Positions 33,807 to 43,195 are shown, counted from the stretch's first letter. The stretch is DNA of 64,000 bases from an uncultured Myxococcales bacterium (GCA_937980205.1 CALJKW010000038.1:1-64000), one strand, 5' to 3'. The notes: a model not told the origin generated them from the letters alone. Numbers and translations are program-made.

Positions 33807-34609
33807 GAACGCTGCTTCTTTCGCTGGTGATGCTGTCGGGCTGTGGTGGCGCCGGCTCGGTCGTCTTCACGACGTACGGTGAGGAGTTCATCGAAGACAA
33901 GATGACCGGCTTCGAAGACGGCTGGGAGGTCACCTACGACAAGTTCCTCGTGAACCTCGGCGAGATTCAGGTCGCCGACCGCAAGGGCAACGTCGCCGCC
34001 ACGATGAGCGCGCCGAAGGTCTTCGACGTGAAGAAGAAGGGCCCAGTCGAGGTGACGCGCTTCGAGGGGCTGCCGGCCGCGCGGTGGGACGTCGTCGGCT
34101 ACTCCATCGCACCGGTGACGGCGCAGGCCGTGGCGGGCAACGCCGACGCCGCCGACGTGCAGCTGATGCGCACGAGCGGCTACAGCGTGTACTTCACGGC
34201 GACGGCGCGGAAGGGCGCCGAGTCGAAGACGCTCGCGTGGGGCTTCACGCACGACACGCTCTACGAAGAGTGCGCGCAGGAGACGCTGGGCGCCGGCGTC
34301 ATCGTCCCCGTCGGCGGAGAGGACACCGTGCAGCTCACCATTCACGGAGACCACCCGTGGTTCGACGACCTGCAGTCCGACGACGCGAAGATGCGCTTCC
34401 AGGCGTTCGCAGACGCCGACAGGGCTCCCGCCGACGGCGTGGTGACGCTCGACGAGCTCGCGGCGACGCCGCTGACGACGCTGCCCATCGACCAGTACGG
34501 CACGGCCGGGGCGGCGAACGTGAAGAACCTGCGCGATTTCGTGCAGACGCTCTTGCGCACCATCGGGCACTATCGCGGCGAAGGTGAGTGCTCTCCGAAA
34601 GCGCGCTGA
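33803..34609 (+). CDS. Second lipoprotein of the TonB receptor operon, EF-hand-like loop
   Basis: A 268-residue lipoprotein (MRTLLLSLVMLSGCGG, lipobox LSGC) from the ATG at 33803. The first half is a beta-sandwich-like region (DGWEVTYDKFLVNLGEIQVAD). The second half has THDTLYEECAQETLG, TIHGDHPWFDDL and then FADADRAPADGVVTLDELAA, an acidic loop close to an EF-hand calcium loop, and finishes IGHYRGEGECSPKAR. I do not recognise a named family. Cys and His residues cluster in the C-terminal half. Confidence 0.78.
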   Translation: MRTLLLSLVMLSGCGGAGSVVFTTYGEEFIEDKMTGFEDGWEVTYDKFLVNLGEIQVADRKGNVAATMSAPKVFDVKKKGPVEVTRFEGLPAARWDVVGYSIAPVTAQAVAGNADAADVQLMRTSGYSVYFTATARKGAESKTLAWGFTHDTLYEECAQETLGAGVIVPVGGEDTVQLTIHGDHPWFDDLQSDDAKMRFQAFADADRAPADGVVTLDELAATPLTTLPIDQYGTAGAANVKNLRDFVQTLLRTIGHYRGEGECSPKAR

Positions 34610-34610
34610 C

Positions 34611-35477
34611 GTGCGCACGCTCTTGAGCGTCGTCGTGTTGCTCGCGGCGGCGTGCAGGGAGAAGCCCGCGTCGTCCGATGCGGTGCAGCGCGCCGACACC
34701 GACGTGAAGCCGGCGTTCGACGGAGCGCCGCGGCAGGTGACTGCGAAGGTCGCCGCGCTCTGCGAGGCGCTGCACCAGATGCCGGCAGAGCGCAGGGCCG
34801 CGTGCTGCCGCGGCCAGACCGCGGCGCACTTCGCCGGAGAGTGCGCGCGCGTCGTCTCGCTCGCGCTCGAGCAGGGCACCCTCGAGCTGCAGCACAGCGA
34901 CGCGTGCGTGAAGGAGCTCGTGCTCGCGCACCAGGGCTGCGCGTGGGTGGGCCCGAACGAGCCGACGCTGCCCGAGTCGTGCAGCGGCGTCGTGGTGGGG
35001 AAGATTGCCGAAGGCAGGAAGTGCCGCTCGACGCTCGAGTGCGCGAGCGGGCTGCGGTGCCTGGGCGCAGGGCCGACGGCGGCCGGCAAGTGCGCTCCGC
35101 CGGGAGAGGACGGCATGGCCTGCGAGCTGTCGGTCGACGTGCTCGTCTCCTACCTGCGCCAGACGCTGCCGCCGCACCTCGAGTGCCGAGGGTTCTGCCA
35201 GCGGCACCGGTGCGAGTCGGTGTTGGCCGACGGCGGCGCGTGCACGCTGGACGCACAGTGCCCGCCCGGTCAGCGCTGCGCCGGGACCTGTGTGGCGGGC
35301 GCGCGCGGCGGAGCGGGAGACCGGTGCGTCCCGGGCGGCTGTGTGGCGCCGCTGCGCTGCATCGCCGGCGCCTGCGCCACGCCGAAGCCGGAAGGCGAAG
35401 CGTGCAGCGCCGACGTCGAGTGTCTCGGCGCGTGCCGCGCCGCGGACGGCGGAAAGCGGTGTGGGCCCGGCTGTTAG
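34611..35477 (+). CDS. Cys-rich lipoprotein, last gene of the TonB receptor operon
   Basis: A 288-residue lipoprotein. The GTG at 34611 gives VRTLLSVVVLLAAACRE with lipobox AAAC; a GTG at 34584 would overlap the previous gene and add nine residues. About two dozen Cys occur in disulphide-type spacing (GRKCRSTLECASGLRCLGAG, CPPGQRCAGTC, CVAPLRCIAGACATPKPEGE), like the Dickkopf-type or short Cys-rich modules of myxobacterial lipoproteins. Function unknown. A weak dyad after the stop (gactgatcagcagtc, 35479-35493) may end the operon. Confidence 0.78.
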   Translation: MRTLLSVVVLLAAACREKPASSDAVQRADTDVKPAFDGAPRQVTAKVAALCEALHQMPAERRAACCRGQTAAHFAGECARVVSLALEQGTLELQHSDACVKELVLAHQGCAWVGPNEPTLPESCSGVVVGKIAEGRKCRSTLECASGLRCLGAGPTAAGKCAPPGEDGMACELSVDVLVSYLRQTLPPHLECRGFCQRHRCESVLADGGACTLDAQCPPGQRCAGTCVAGARGGAGDRCVPGGCVAPLRCIAGACATPKPEGEACSADVECLGACRAADGGKRCGPGC

Positions 35478-35544
35478 ACGACTGATCAGCAGTCAGCCCA
35501 GCTAGACGCCCCGAGCCGCGGGTTGATATCGGTCGCCCAGCTTC

Positions 35545-37530
35545 ATGCCTCACCTCGAGCACAACGCACTCACCCTGCTGCTGCTGCAGATCGTCGTCAT
35601 CGTGACGTTGTCGCGGCTGCTCGGCCGCGTGCTCAAGCCGCTCGGCCAGCCGCTGGTCATCGCCGAGGTCATCGCCGGCATCCTCCTCGGCCCGTCGCTG
35701 CTCGGGCTCGTCGCGCCCGGGGCGATGGCGTTCCTCTTCCCTGCGTCGTCGCTCGCGGGCCTCAAGCTGCTCTCGCAGGTCGGCCTCGTGCTGTTCATGT
35801 TCATGATCGGCCTCGAGCTCGACTGGAAGAACCTGAAGGGCCGCGGCAAGAGCTCGGTCGCCATCAGCCACGCGAGCATCGTTCTCCCGTTCATTCTCGG
35901 AGCGGGCCTCGCGCTCGTGCTCCGTCCGCACTACTCGAGCGACGCGGTGCCGCTGCTCTCGTTCGTGCTCTTCATGGGCATCGCGATGAGCGTCACGGCG
36001 TTCCCGGTGCTCGCGCGCATCCTCTCCGAGCGGCAGCTGCTCGGGACGCCGCTGGGCGCGATGGCGATCGCCTGCGCCGCCATCGACGACGTGACGGCGT
36101 GGTGCCTGCTCGCGCTCGTCGTCGCGGTCAGCCGCTTCCAGGGCATCGCGTCCGCCGCGTGGACGTTGGGGCTCTCGGCGGCCTTCATCGCCGCCATCTT
36201 CTTCGTGGTGCGCCCGCTGATGCGCCGCTTCACGCAGCGCGTGAGCCGCACGCCGTCTCCGTCGGCGATCGTGGTCACGCTGCTCGTGCTGCTCGTGTGC
36301 AGCGGCATCACCGAGCTCATCGGCATTCACGCGCTGTTCGGCGCCTTCCTGTTCGGCGTCGCGATGCCGAAGGAGAACGGCTTCGCGGCGGCGCTCAACG
36401 AGAAGCTCGAGACGGTGGCGGTGTCGCTGCTGCTCCCGTTGTTCTTCGCGTTCAGCGGCCTGCGCACGCAGATCGGCCTGCTCGACGGCGCCACCGACTG
36501 GCTCGTCACGCTCGCCATCATCGGGCTCGCGACGCTCGGCAAGTTCGGCGGCAGCAGCGTCGCGGCGCGGCTCACCGGGGTGAAGTGGCGCGAGGCGAGC
36601 GCCATCGGAATCCTGATGAACACGCGCGGGCTCGTCGAGCTCGTCGTGCTCAACATCGGCTACGACCTCGGCGTCATCAACTCGACGGTCTTCACCATGC
36701 TGGTGGTGATGGCGCTGGTGACGACGTTCGCGACGTCTCCGCTGATTCGGCGCGTGTACCCGATGCAAGAGCTCGCGCGCGAGCGCATCGACGCCGGCGC
36801 CGTGCCGCACGAGAAGAAGGGCCTGCTCATCTGCGTGGCGTACCCCGAGAGCGGCAGCGGCCTCGCGCTCGTCACCGCCGCGCTGCAGGACGCGTCCGGT
36901 GGAGCCGAGGCCACCGCGCTGCACCTCTTCCCCGCCACCGACCGCCCGTCCGTCGAGTGGAGCAACCTCGAGCGGCCGCCGCTCGAGAGCCCGCTCGGCG
37001 CCCTGCTGCAGCGGGCCGAGGCGCTTCACCAGCGCGTGCGTCCGCTCACCTTCACGTCGACGGACTTCGCCGACGACATCTGCCGCACCGCCGAGGCGAA
37101 GCAGGCCTCGCTCGTGCTGATGGCGTCCGTCCGGCCGCCGTGGGCGGGTGGAATGCAGACGGTGAAGCACGTCACCGCGCGCTGCGGCTCGCCGGTCGCG
37201 GTGCTCGTCGACCGCGGCCTGTCGAAGGTCGAGCGCGTCGTCATCGCGCTCACCGGAGACCCGCACGACGGCGCCGCGTTCGTGCTGGCGCGGCACCTGG
37301 GCGGCGCGCGCCCGAAGCCGGTGCGGCTCGGCGACGCCACCGAGCTGGGAGACACCGACCTCGTGCTGGTCGGCGCGAGCCCCAAGGCCGAGAAGCTCGA
37401 CGCCCTGCTCGAGAAGTCGAAGGCGTCGGTGCTCTGGGTGCACCCCGCCCGCAGCGCCAGCATGGCGACCGCGGCGCTGGCGCTGCTCGAAGGGTCGCCG
37501 CCTGCTTCGGCGGCGCCCACCGTGAGCTGA
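35545..37530 (+). CDS. CPA2-family cation:proton antiporter with C-terminal USP-like domains
   Basis: A 661-residue protein. Residues 1-400 are 12-13 membrane helices of the Na+/H+ exchanger (CPA2/KefB-like) type, with ILLGPSLLGLV, VLFMFMIGLELDWKNLKGR and the ion-site stretch AIACAAIDDVTAWCLLA carrying the paired Asp. Residues 415-640 are cytoplasmic and resemble two degenerate universal-stress-protein folds (GLLICVAYPESGSGLALVTA; VERVVIALTGDPHDGAAFVL) that may sense nucleotide. Expected role: pH or cation balance at the inner membrane. It stands alone, with gaps of 67 and 61 bp on either side. Confidence 0.93.
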   Translation: MPHLEHNALTLLLLQIVVIVTLSRLLGRVLKPLGQPLVIAEVIAGILLGPSLLGLVAPGAMAFLFPASSLAGLKLLSQVGLVLFMFMIGLELDWKNLKGRGKSSVAISHASIVLPFILGAGLALVLRPHYSSDAVPLLSFVLFMGIAMSVTAFPVLARILSERQLLGTPLGAMAIACAAIDDVTAWCLLALVVAVSRFQGIASAAWTLGLSAAFIAAIFFVVRPLMRRFTQRVSRTPSPSAIVVTLLVLLVCSGITELIGIHALFGAFLFGVAMPKENGFAAALNEKLETVAVSLLLPLFFAFSGLRTQIGLLDGATDWLVTLAIIGLATLGKFGGSSVAARLTGVKWREASAIGILMNTRGLVELVVLNIGYDLGVINSTVFTMLVVMALVTTFATSPLIRRVYPMQELARERIDAGAVPHEKKGLLICVAYPESGSGLALVTAALQDASGGAEATALHLFPATDRPSVEWSNLERPPLESPLGALLQRAEALHQRVRPLTFTSTDFADDICRTAEAKQASLVLMASVRPPWAGGMQTVKHVTARCGSPVAVLVDRGLSKVERVVIALTGDPHDGAAFVLARHLGGARPKPVRLGDATELGDTDLVLVGASPKAEKLDALLEKSKASVLWVHPARSASMATAALALLEGSPPASAAPTVS

Positions 37531-37591
37531 CGGCGGTGATGGCCGTCGTCGGGCTGCGCGGTCGACTCGGCGCGGACTACACTCGTCGCGC

Positions 37592-38446
37592 GTGGACCGC
37601 ATCACCGCTGCGTTTCTGTCTGCGCTGCAGCAGCCGGCGTGGCCCGAGCTTCCCGCCGCGCTCGCTGCGGTGCTCGCGCGCGCGCACGCGGCCTGGCCCA
37701 CGCTCGACGTCGGCGACGAGCGCTTCGTGCGTCACCTCGCCGAGCGGCTGCAGCCTCCCGCGGCGGACGCGCTCGAGACGGTGCAGGCCGAGGACCTGTA
37801 CCTCGCCTGCGCGTGCCGCCATCGCGTGCCGAACGCGCTCGAGCTCTTCGACACGCACGTCCTTCCCCGCATCGACGCGGTGGTGCGGCGCTACGACTCC
37901 TCCGACGCGTTCGTCGACGACGTGCGCCAGTCGCTGCGGCAGAAGCTCTTCCTCGAGCCGCCCCGCATCGCGCAGTACTCGGGCCAGGGCCCGCTCGTCG
38001 CGTGGCTGCGCGCCGCGGCCGCTCGCGCCGCGGTGAACGCGCTGAGGCCCCAGGCCCGCGCGAGCCTCTCCGAGGCCGAGGAGCTCGACGTGCTCGCCCT
38101 CTCTGGGCCCGATCCGGATCTCGCCATTCTCCGTGGCAAGCACCAGGCGGAGTTCCGTGCCGCCTTCCAGAAGGCCGTGGCCGCGCTGCCGACGCGCGAG
38201 CGCACCGCCCTCAAGCTCAACGCGCTCGACGGGCTGTCGCTCGAGAAGATCGGCACGATGTACGGCGTCGACAAGTCGTCCGTGTCGCGCTGGCTGACGA
38301 AGGTGCACCGCGAGCTGGTCGACCGGACCCGCGACGAGCTGAAGGTGCAGCTCGGCCTCCCGTCGGGGGACGTCGAGAGCCTGATGCTCGCGCTCCAGAG
38401 CGTGCTCGCGTCCGGCATCGCGCAGCTGCTCGCGAGCGAGAAATAG
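37592..38446 (+). CDS. ECF-like sigma factor, paired with a kinase
   Basis: A 284-residue sigma70-family factor from the GTG at 37592. Region 2 lies in LFDTHVLPRIDAVVRRYDSSDAFVDDVRQSLRQKLF. Region 4 is ALPTRERTALKLNALDGLSLEKIG followed by GVDKSSVSRWLTKVHRELVD, a clear helix-turn-helix. An N-terminal extension of about 90 residues and a C-terminal tail (SLMLALQSVLASGIAQLLASE) go beyond the usual ECF length; both are typical of a myxobacterial subgroup. The next gene, 43 bp downstream, is a kinase whose N terminus is an anti-sigma zinc finger, so the pair very likely works together. Confidence 0.88.
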   Translation: MDRITAAFLSALQQPAWPELPAALAAVLARAHAAWPTLDVGDERFVRHLAERLQPPAADALETVQAEDLYLACACRHRVPNALELFDTHVLPRIDAVVRRYDSSDAFVDDVRQSLRQKLFLEPPRIAQYSGQGPLVAWLRAAAARAAVNALRPQARASLSEAEELDVLALSGPDPDLAILRGKHQAEFRAAFQKAVAALPTRERTALKLNALDGLSLEKIGTMYGVDKSSVSRWLTKVHRELVDRTRDELKVQLGLPSGDVESLMLALQSVLASGIAQLLASEK

Positions 38447-38489
38447 GGCGCAAAATGCAACACTGGGCGGCGGCCCGTGTCGGGCTGGC

Positions 38490-40820
38490 ATGAACTGCCC
38501 CACCGACGAACAGCTCGCGCAGCTCGCGTACGGCCGCCTCGACGGGCCTCAGCTCGTCGCCGTCGAGCGCCACCTCGACGGCTGCCGCGACTGCCGGCAG
38601 CTGCTGGCCGTGGTGTCGGCGGGCTCGGCTCCGCTCACGCAGCCCGAGCGCGCGGCGCTGCAGGCCGGCGAGCGGCTCGGCCGCTACGAGATCGAGCGGC
38701 TCATCGCGGCCGGCGGCATGGGCATGCTCTACGTCGCGCGCGACACGCAGCTCGGCCGTCGCGTGGCGCTCAAGCTCATGCGCCCCGCGTTCGGCGGCGA
38801 CGTCGGCCGCATGCGCCTGTTGCGCGAGGCGCAGGCGATGGCGGCGCTCAGCCACCCGAACGTCGTGCACGTCTACGAGCTCGGCGAGGTCGACGGCCGC
38901 GTCTTCGTCGCGATGGAGCTCGTCGAGGGCGGCACGCTTCGCGACGCGATGAAGCAGAGCGGCACGACGTGGCGCCAGGTCGTCGACCTCTTCATCGCCG
39001 CGGGCCGCGGGCTTCACGCCGCGCACGTGAGCGGCGTCGTGCACCGCGACTTCAAGCCCGAGAACGTGCTCGTCGGAAAGGACGGCCGCCCGCGCGTCAC
39101 CGACTTCGGCCTGTCGCGGCCGGGCATGGTCGCCGCCGAAGAGCCTCCGCCGAACGCGGCCATCACGCGCGTCACCGCGACCGGCGCGATGCTGGGGACG
39201 CCGGCGTACATGAGCCCCGAGCAGCTCGCCGGGCGGCCCGCGGACGCACGCAGTGACCAGTACAGCTTCTGCGTCTGTCTCTACGAGGCCCTCGTCGGCA
39301 AGCGGCCGTTCCCCGCCGACACGCTCGAGGAGCTGCGAGCGCGCGTCACCGGGGGCATGCCTCCGCCTCCGAAGGACGGGCTCGTCCCCGAGCACGTGTG
39401 GGCGGCGATCGCGCGCGGGCTGCAGCCGGACCCGTCGCGGCGCTTCCCCGACATGGAGGCGCTGCTGACCATGCTCTCGTTCGAGGGAGCGGCGCGACCT
39501 CGACGGCGCACGGCCGGCATCGTGGCAGCGGTGGTGACGGCGCTGCTGGTGGCGGTCGCCGGCGGCGCGACGTTCGTGATGACGCGGCCGCCGGCGGTCA
39601 CCGCGCTCGGCAGCCAGCCGCTGACGCTCGGCGTGGGCCTCGTGCGCCTGGTCGACCTGCCGAACGTCGAGCGGCTCGCCGTCGGCGACCCTTCGATCGC
39701 GGAGGTCAAGAGCATCGCAGGCCAGCAGATCGCCATCAGCGGTCGAGCGCTGGGCAGAACCACGCTGCGCGTCTGGGCCAACGGTGTGCTCACCGAGACG
39801 CCCATCGAGGTGACGAACGAAGACTTCATCTCCTCCGACACCACGGTCGTCGAGCTCAACCAGCGTTTCGCGCAGCGCGAGTTCTACCTGCCGAACGTCA
39901 CGGGCGTCCTCGGGCTCGATCCACGCGTCGCGACGCTCCAGACGCTGCTGCACGGCAACGGCCACAACACGCTCACGCTCACCGGCTTGCGTCCCGGCAG
40001 AACGAACCTGTTCGTGTGGACGCAGGACGGCAAACGGCACGAGTACTTCATCCGCATGAAGGACAGCCCCGACCTCGGCGGCGAGGTGACGGGGCCCCCG
40101 TTCCGTCTGCCGCCGGGGCTCGAGAAGCGGCCCGAGCACCAGCTCGGCACGCAGCTGGTCATGCGCTCCGGCTCTCAGCGCGTCGTGAAGGTCCCGGGGC
40201 TCGAGCGGGTCGTCGTCGGCAACTGGTCGGTGCTGGAAGTTCGCCGCCTCGGCCCTGACACGCTGCTGCTCACCGCGCGGATGAGCACAGCCACGACGCT
40301 CGTCGTGTGGATCAACGGGGAGCTTCGCGAGATTCCGGTGCAGGTCGGCGACGACGCACCGCTCGGCGCTGCGACGCAGACGCTCGAGCTGTCGCCGGGC
40401 GAGCAGAAGGTCCTCGAGGCCAGGGACGTCATCGGTCTCGTCGTCGGCAGCACGTACGTGGTCGACGCGAAGCAGCTCGGCAGCGATCGCATTCAGCTGT
40501 CGGCCATCGAGGTGGGACAGAGCACCGTCCTCGCCTGGACGAAGGACGACGTGCTCACCTGGGCGGTGCGCGTCGTGAAGGCGCGGCCGGCGAGCGACCT
40601 GCCCGGTGAGCGCGTCGCACTTCAGGTCGGCAAGAGCCGCTCGTTCGCGATTCCCAACGTGATGCGCGTGGCCATCGGAGACTCCGACATCGCGGACGCG
40701 AAGGTGGGCGGCGACGGCAGTCTCATCGTCGACGGCGTCTCCGAGGGTGAGACGACGCTGCTGGTGTGGACCGCGAACGGCAAGCGCATCTCATCGGTCA
40801 TCGACGTCAAGGCGCGCTAG
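38490..40820 (+). CDS. Zinc-finger / Hanks-type Ser/Thr kinase with five extracytoplasmic pil_N-like repeats
   Basis: A 776-residue protein. Residues 1-40 form an anti-sigma zinc finger (HLDGCRDC, zf-HC2 type). Residues 65-330 are a complete kinase: glycine loop AAGGMGMLYVA, Lys95 (VALK), HRDFKPEN (185-192), DFGLSR (205-210) and GTPAYMSPEQ. One membrane helix spans 342-362. Outside are five repeats of 65-75 residues (starting near 375, 450, 555, 628 and 708), each ending in a strand such as GRTTLRVWANG, GRTNLFVWTQDG or GETTLLVWTANG. These match the N-terminal domain of CpaC/secretin pilus proteins (T2SS-T3SS_pil_N). Inference: an extracytoplasmic signal controls the kinase, which in turn controls the ECF sigma encoded upstream. 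Confidence 0.88.
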   Translation: MNCPTDEQLAQLAYGRLDGPQLVAVERHLDGCRDCRQLLAVVSAGSAPLTQPERAALQAGERLGRYEIERLIAAGGMGMLYVARDTQLGRRVALKLMRPAFGGDVGRMRLLREAQAMAALSHPNVVHVYELGEVDGRVFVAMELVEGGTLRDAMKQSGTTWRQVVDLFIAAGRGLHAAHVSGVVHRDFKPENVLVGKDGRPRVTDFGLSRPGMVAAEEPPPNAAITRVTATGAMLGTPAYMSPEQLAGRPADARSDQYSFCVCLYEALVGKRPFPADTLEELRARVTGGMPPPPKDGLVPEHVWAAIARGLQPDPSRRFPDMEALLTMLSFEGAARPRRRTAGIVAAVVTALLVAVAGGATFVMTRPPAVTALGSQPLTLGVGLVRLVDLPNVERLAVGDPSIAEVKSIAGQQIAISGRALGRTTLRVWANGVLTETPIEVTNEDFISSDTTVVELNQRFAQREFYLPNVTGVLGLDPRVATLQTLLHGNGHNTLTLTGLRPGRTNLFVWTQDGKRHEYFIRMKDSPDLGGEVTGPPFRLPPGLEKRPEHQLGTQLVMRSGSQRVVKVPGLERVVVGNWSVLEVRRLGPDTLLLTARMSTATTLVVWINGELREIPVQVGDDAPLGAATQTLELSPGEQKVLEARDVIGLVVGSTYVVDAKQLGSDRIQLSAIEVGQSTVLAWTKDDVLTWAVRVVKARPASDLPGERVALQVGKSRSFAIPNVMRVAIGDSDIADAKVGGDGSLIVDGVSEGETTLLVWTANGKRISSVIDVKAR

Positions 40821-40827
40821 CAGGCTG

Positions 40828-41868
40828 CTAGAGCCGCGTCACGAACCAGAACAGCCCGGGGAGCACGACGAGCGCCGAGAGCGCGGGCTTCGCGATCGCC
40901 CACCGCGGCTGGCTCTCGCGGACGAGCGCGAGCAGCGGCAGCAGCACCGCGAGCACGGCGAGCTGGCCGGCCTCGACGCCGAGGTTGAAGCCCAGCAGGG
41001 TGAGCGGGAGCTGCGAGGAGGCGCCGATCTCCTGCAGGCCGCCGGCGAAGCCGAACCCGTGCAGCAGCCCGAAGCCGAACGCGATGCGCCAGCGCTTCTC
41101 GAGGTCCTTCACCACGAGGTTCTCGACGCCGACGTACGCGATGGACAGCGCGATGAGCGGCTCGACCCAGCGCGGGCTCGGCGCGAAGAGGCCGAGGACT
41201 CCGACGGCGAGCGTGAGCGAGTGGGCGACCGTGAAGGCGGTGACGACCTTCAGCACTGCGCGCGTACGGGCGGCGACGAGCACCATGCCGAAGAGGAAGA
41301 GCAGGTGGTCCCAGCCGGTGAGGATGTGCTCGACGCCGAGGAGCACGATGGAGAGGAACGACGGCGCCGGCTGCGCGAGCTCCAGCGCCGGGTCGCCGGC
41401 GTGCAGCACGCGCTGCCCGACCAGGTGGCGGTGGCCGGCGGGCAGCTCCGTCAGGAAGCGCAGCTCGACCGTGCTCGGCGCCGCCGCGCACGACCAGCGC
41501 GCGGAGACGGTGAGGCCGTCGCGCTCGGCCGGGCTCGACGCAGCTTCCTCGAGCGCGCAGCCGTCGGCCTCGATGCGCGCGGCGACCCAGCGCGCGTCGG
41601 CGCCGGCGGCGTCGAGCTCCGAGCGCGTGAAGGTGAGCTCGGCAGAGAGGCCGTCGCTCGAAGGCGTGTACGCGCCTTGCGACAGGCCGACGGCATGGGC
41701 GGAGGCGAGGGATGGAAGAAGCAGCAGGAGCGCGAGCCAGGAAACCGCTGGGCGAGTTGGGCTGCGCCTCCTCGAAGGCGGTGCTCGCTGCGCCTGGACC
41801 CGTTCGACTCGCGTCGGTCCGCTGCGCGGCCGACGCGGCTCGGGGTGCGCGCCTTCGTCGGCCCTCAT
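40828..41868 (-). CDS. HupE/UreJ-family membrane protein
   Basis: A 346-residue protein starting at the ATG at 41868, overlapping the TPR gene stop (TGATG). A long charged N terminus precedes a signal-like segment (SWLALLLLLPSLASAHA), so the true start may be internal. Residues 60-160 are an extracytoplasmic beta domain with two Cys. Residues 170-345 carry six to seven membrane helices and the HupE core (LLGVEHILTGWDHLLFLFGM, FTVAHSLTLAVG, GLLHGFGFAGGLQEIG) with conserved His/Asp residues linked to nickel or cobalt handling in HupE/UreJ. No hydrogenase or urease is here. This longer, secreted-domain form is found with TPR and DUF4331 genes. Confidence 0.88.
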   Translation of the reverse strand: MRADEGAHPEPRRPRSGPTRVERVQAQRAPPSRRRSPTRPAVSWLALLLLLPSLASAHAVGLSQGAYTPSSDGLSAELTFTRSELDAAGADARWVAARIEADGCALEEAASSPAERDGLTVSARWSCAAAPSTVELRFLTELPAGHRHLVGQRVLHAGDPALELAQPAPSFLSIVLLGVEHILTGWDHLLFLFGMVLVAARTRAVLKVVTAFTVAHSLTLAVGVLGLFAPSPRWVEPLIALSIAYVGVENLVVKDLEKRWRIAFGFGLLHGFGFAGGLQEIGASSQLPLTLLGFNLGVEAGQLAVLAVLLPLLALVRESQPRWAIAKPALSALVVLPGLFWFVTRL

Positions 41869-43154
41869 CACTTCACCGCCAGCTGCTGCTTCAACGTGCC
41901 GAGCAGCGCTCTCGCTTCCCGCTGCAGGCGCGGCGACAGCGCGGCCACTCGCGGGGCCAGCGCCTCGAGCTCGCGCAGCGCGGGCTCGCGCTCCCCGCGC
42001 GCGGCCTGAATCGCCGCATGCTGAAAGCGCAGCCGCGCGTCGCTCGTCCCGAGGGCCAGGGCCCTCTCGCTGGCCGCAACCGCCGCGTCGACGTCTCCTG
42101 ACTTCAGCAGCGCCCACGCGAGGGCGCCGTCGACGTGAAGGTTCGGACGCAGCTTGCGCTCGGATTCCAGCATCTCGACGGCCTCGCGCACGTGCGTGCC
42201 CGCCTCCGACCAGCCGCGCGCGAGCGCGAGCGGGTCGGTGGAGCGGCCGAGCAGCTCCGCCTTCGACCAGGCGGCCGCGGCGCCCTTCGCAGCACCGGCC
42301 TCGGTGCGCGCCTCGGCGAGCAGCACCCAGGTGTCGACGAGCGGGCTCGCGGCGACCGACTGCTCGAGCAGCGCGACGGCGCCGGAGGCGTCGCCGCGGG
42401 AGAGCGCCACGCGCGCCTTGCCGGCGAGCGCGGGCGGGTAGCCCGGCACGCGCTGCAGCGCGAAGTCGAAGCCGGCGACGGCGCCGTCGAGGTCGCCCTC
42501 GTCGAAGAAGACGAGCGCCGACTGCACGGCCATCCACGCCTGGGGCTCGGGGTCCTTCGGGCTCCAGCCCGAGTCGATGGCGCGGCGGTAGAGCTGCTGC
42601 GCGCCGGCGGGGTCTCCGAGCAGCCACCGCAGGTGCGCGGCGCGTCCGTAAGAGGGCAGGTTCGGCTTGAGGTCGAGCATGCGCTGCACCGCTGCGGCAG
42701 AGGCGGTGACCTCGCCGAGCTCGAGCGTCGCGTCCGCCAGCGCGGCGAGCGCGAGCAGGTCGTCGTCGCGCTGCGCGAGGGCCGCGCTCGCGGTGTCGCG
42801 CGCCTCGGTGAAGCGGTGCTGGTTGAGCGCCACCAGCGCCTCGAGCGCGAGCGCGGCGGAGCAGCCGGGCTGCAGCGACAGCGCGACCTTCGCCGCGCCT
42901 TCGGCGGACAGGTACTGGCCCGGGTCGTTCGACGCGCGCGCCTTGCGGACCCAGAGCTGGCCGAGGACGACCCAGCGGTCGGCGAGGGCAGGGGCCGCCT
43001 TCGCCGCGGCCGCCGCGCGCTCGAGCTCCGCGTCCCCTGCCGGCACCGCGAGCGCGAGCGCCCGGTGCTGCTCGAGCGTCACCTGTGGCGCTGCAGGGGG
43101 AGCCTTGTTGCAAGCGACGACTGCGACCACACAAAGCAGAAGAGCGGAGCGCAT
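41868..43154 (-). CDS. TPR lipoprotein
   Basis: A 428-residue lipoprotein starting at the ATG at 43154 (MRSALLLCVVAVVACNK, lipobox VVAC). An extension to 43232 crosses the upstream hairpin and lacks an export signal, so it was rejected. The mature part is a continuous array of about ten TPR-like helix pairs (ALALEALVALNQHRFTEARD, QSALVFFDEGDLDGAVAGFD, AWALLKSGDVDAAVAASERA), usually a protein-binding superhelix. It is one-base coupled to hupE, which suggests the two act as a unit at the envelope. Confidence 0.87.
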   Translation of the reverse strand: MRSALLLCVVAVVACNKAPPAAPQVTLEQHRALALAVPAGDAELERAAAAAKAAPALADRWVVLGQLWVRKARASNDPGQYLSAEGAAKVALSLQPGCSAALALEALVALNQHRFTEARDTASAALAQRDDDLLALAALADATLELGEVTASAAAVQRMLDLKPNLPSYGRAAHLRWLLGDPAGAQQLYRRAIDSGWSPKDPEPQAWMAVQSALVFFDEGDLDGAVAGFDFALQRVPGYPPALAGKARVALSRGDASGAVALLEQSVAASPLVDTWVLLAEARTEAGAAKGAAAAWSKAELLGRSTDPLALARGWSEAGTHVREAVEMLESERKLRPNLHVDGALAWALLKSGDVDAAVAASERALALGTSDARLRFQHAAIQAARGEREPALRELEALAPRVAALSPRLQREARALLGTLKQQLAVK

Positions 43155-43195
43155 GCCCAGAGTACGGGACACGCGCTCCGCCGGATTCCTTCGAA

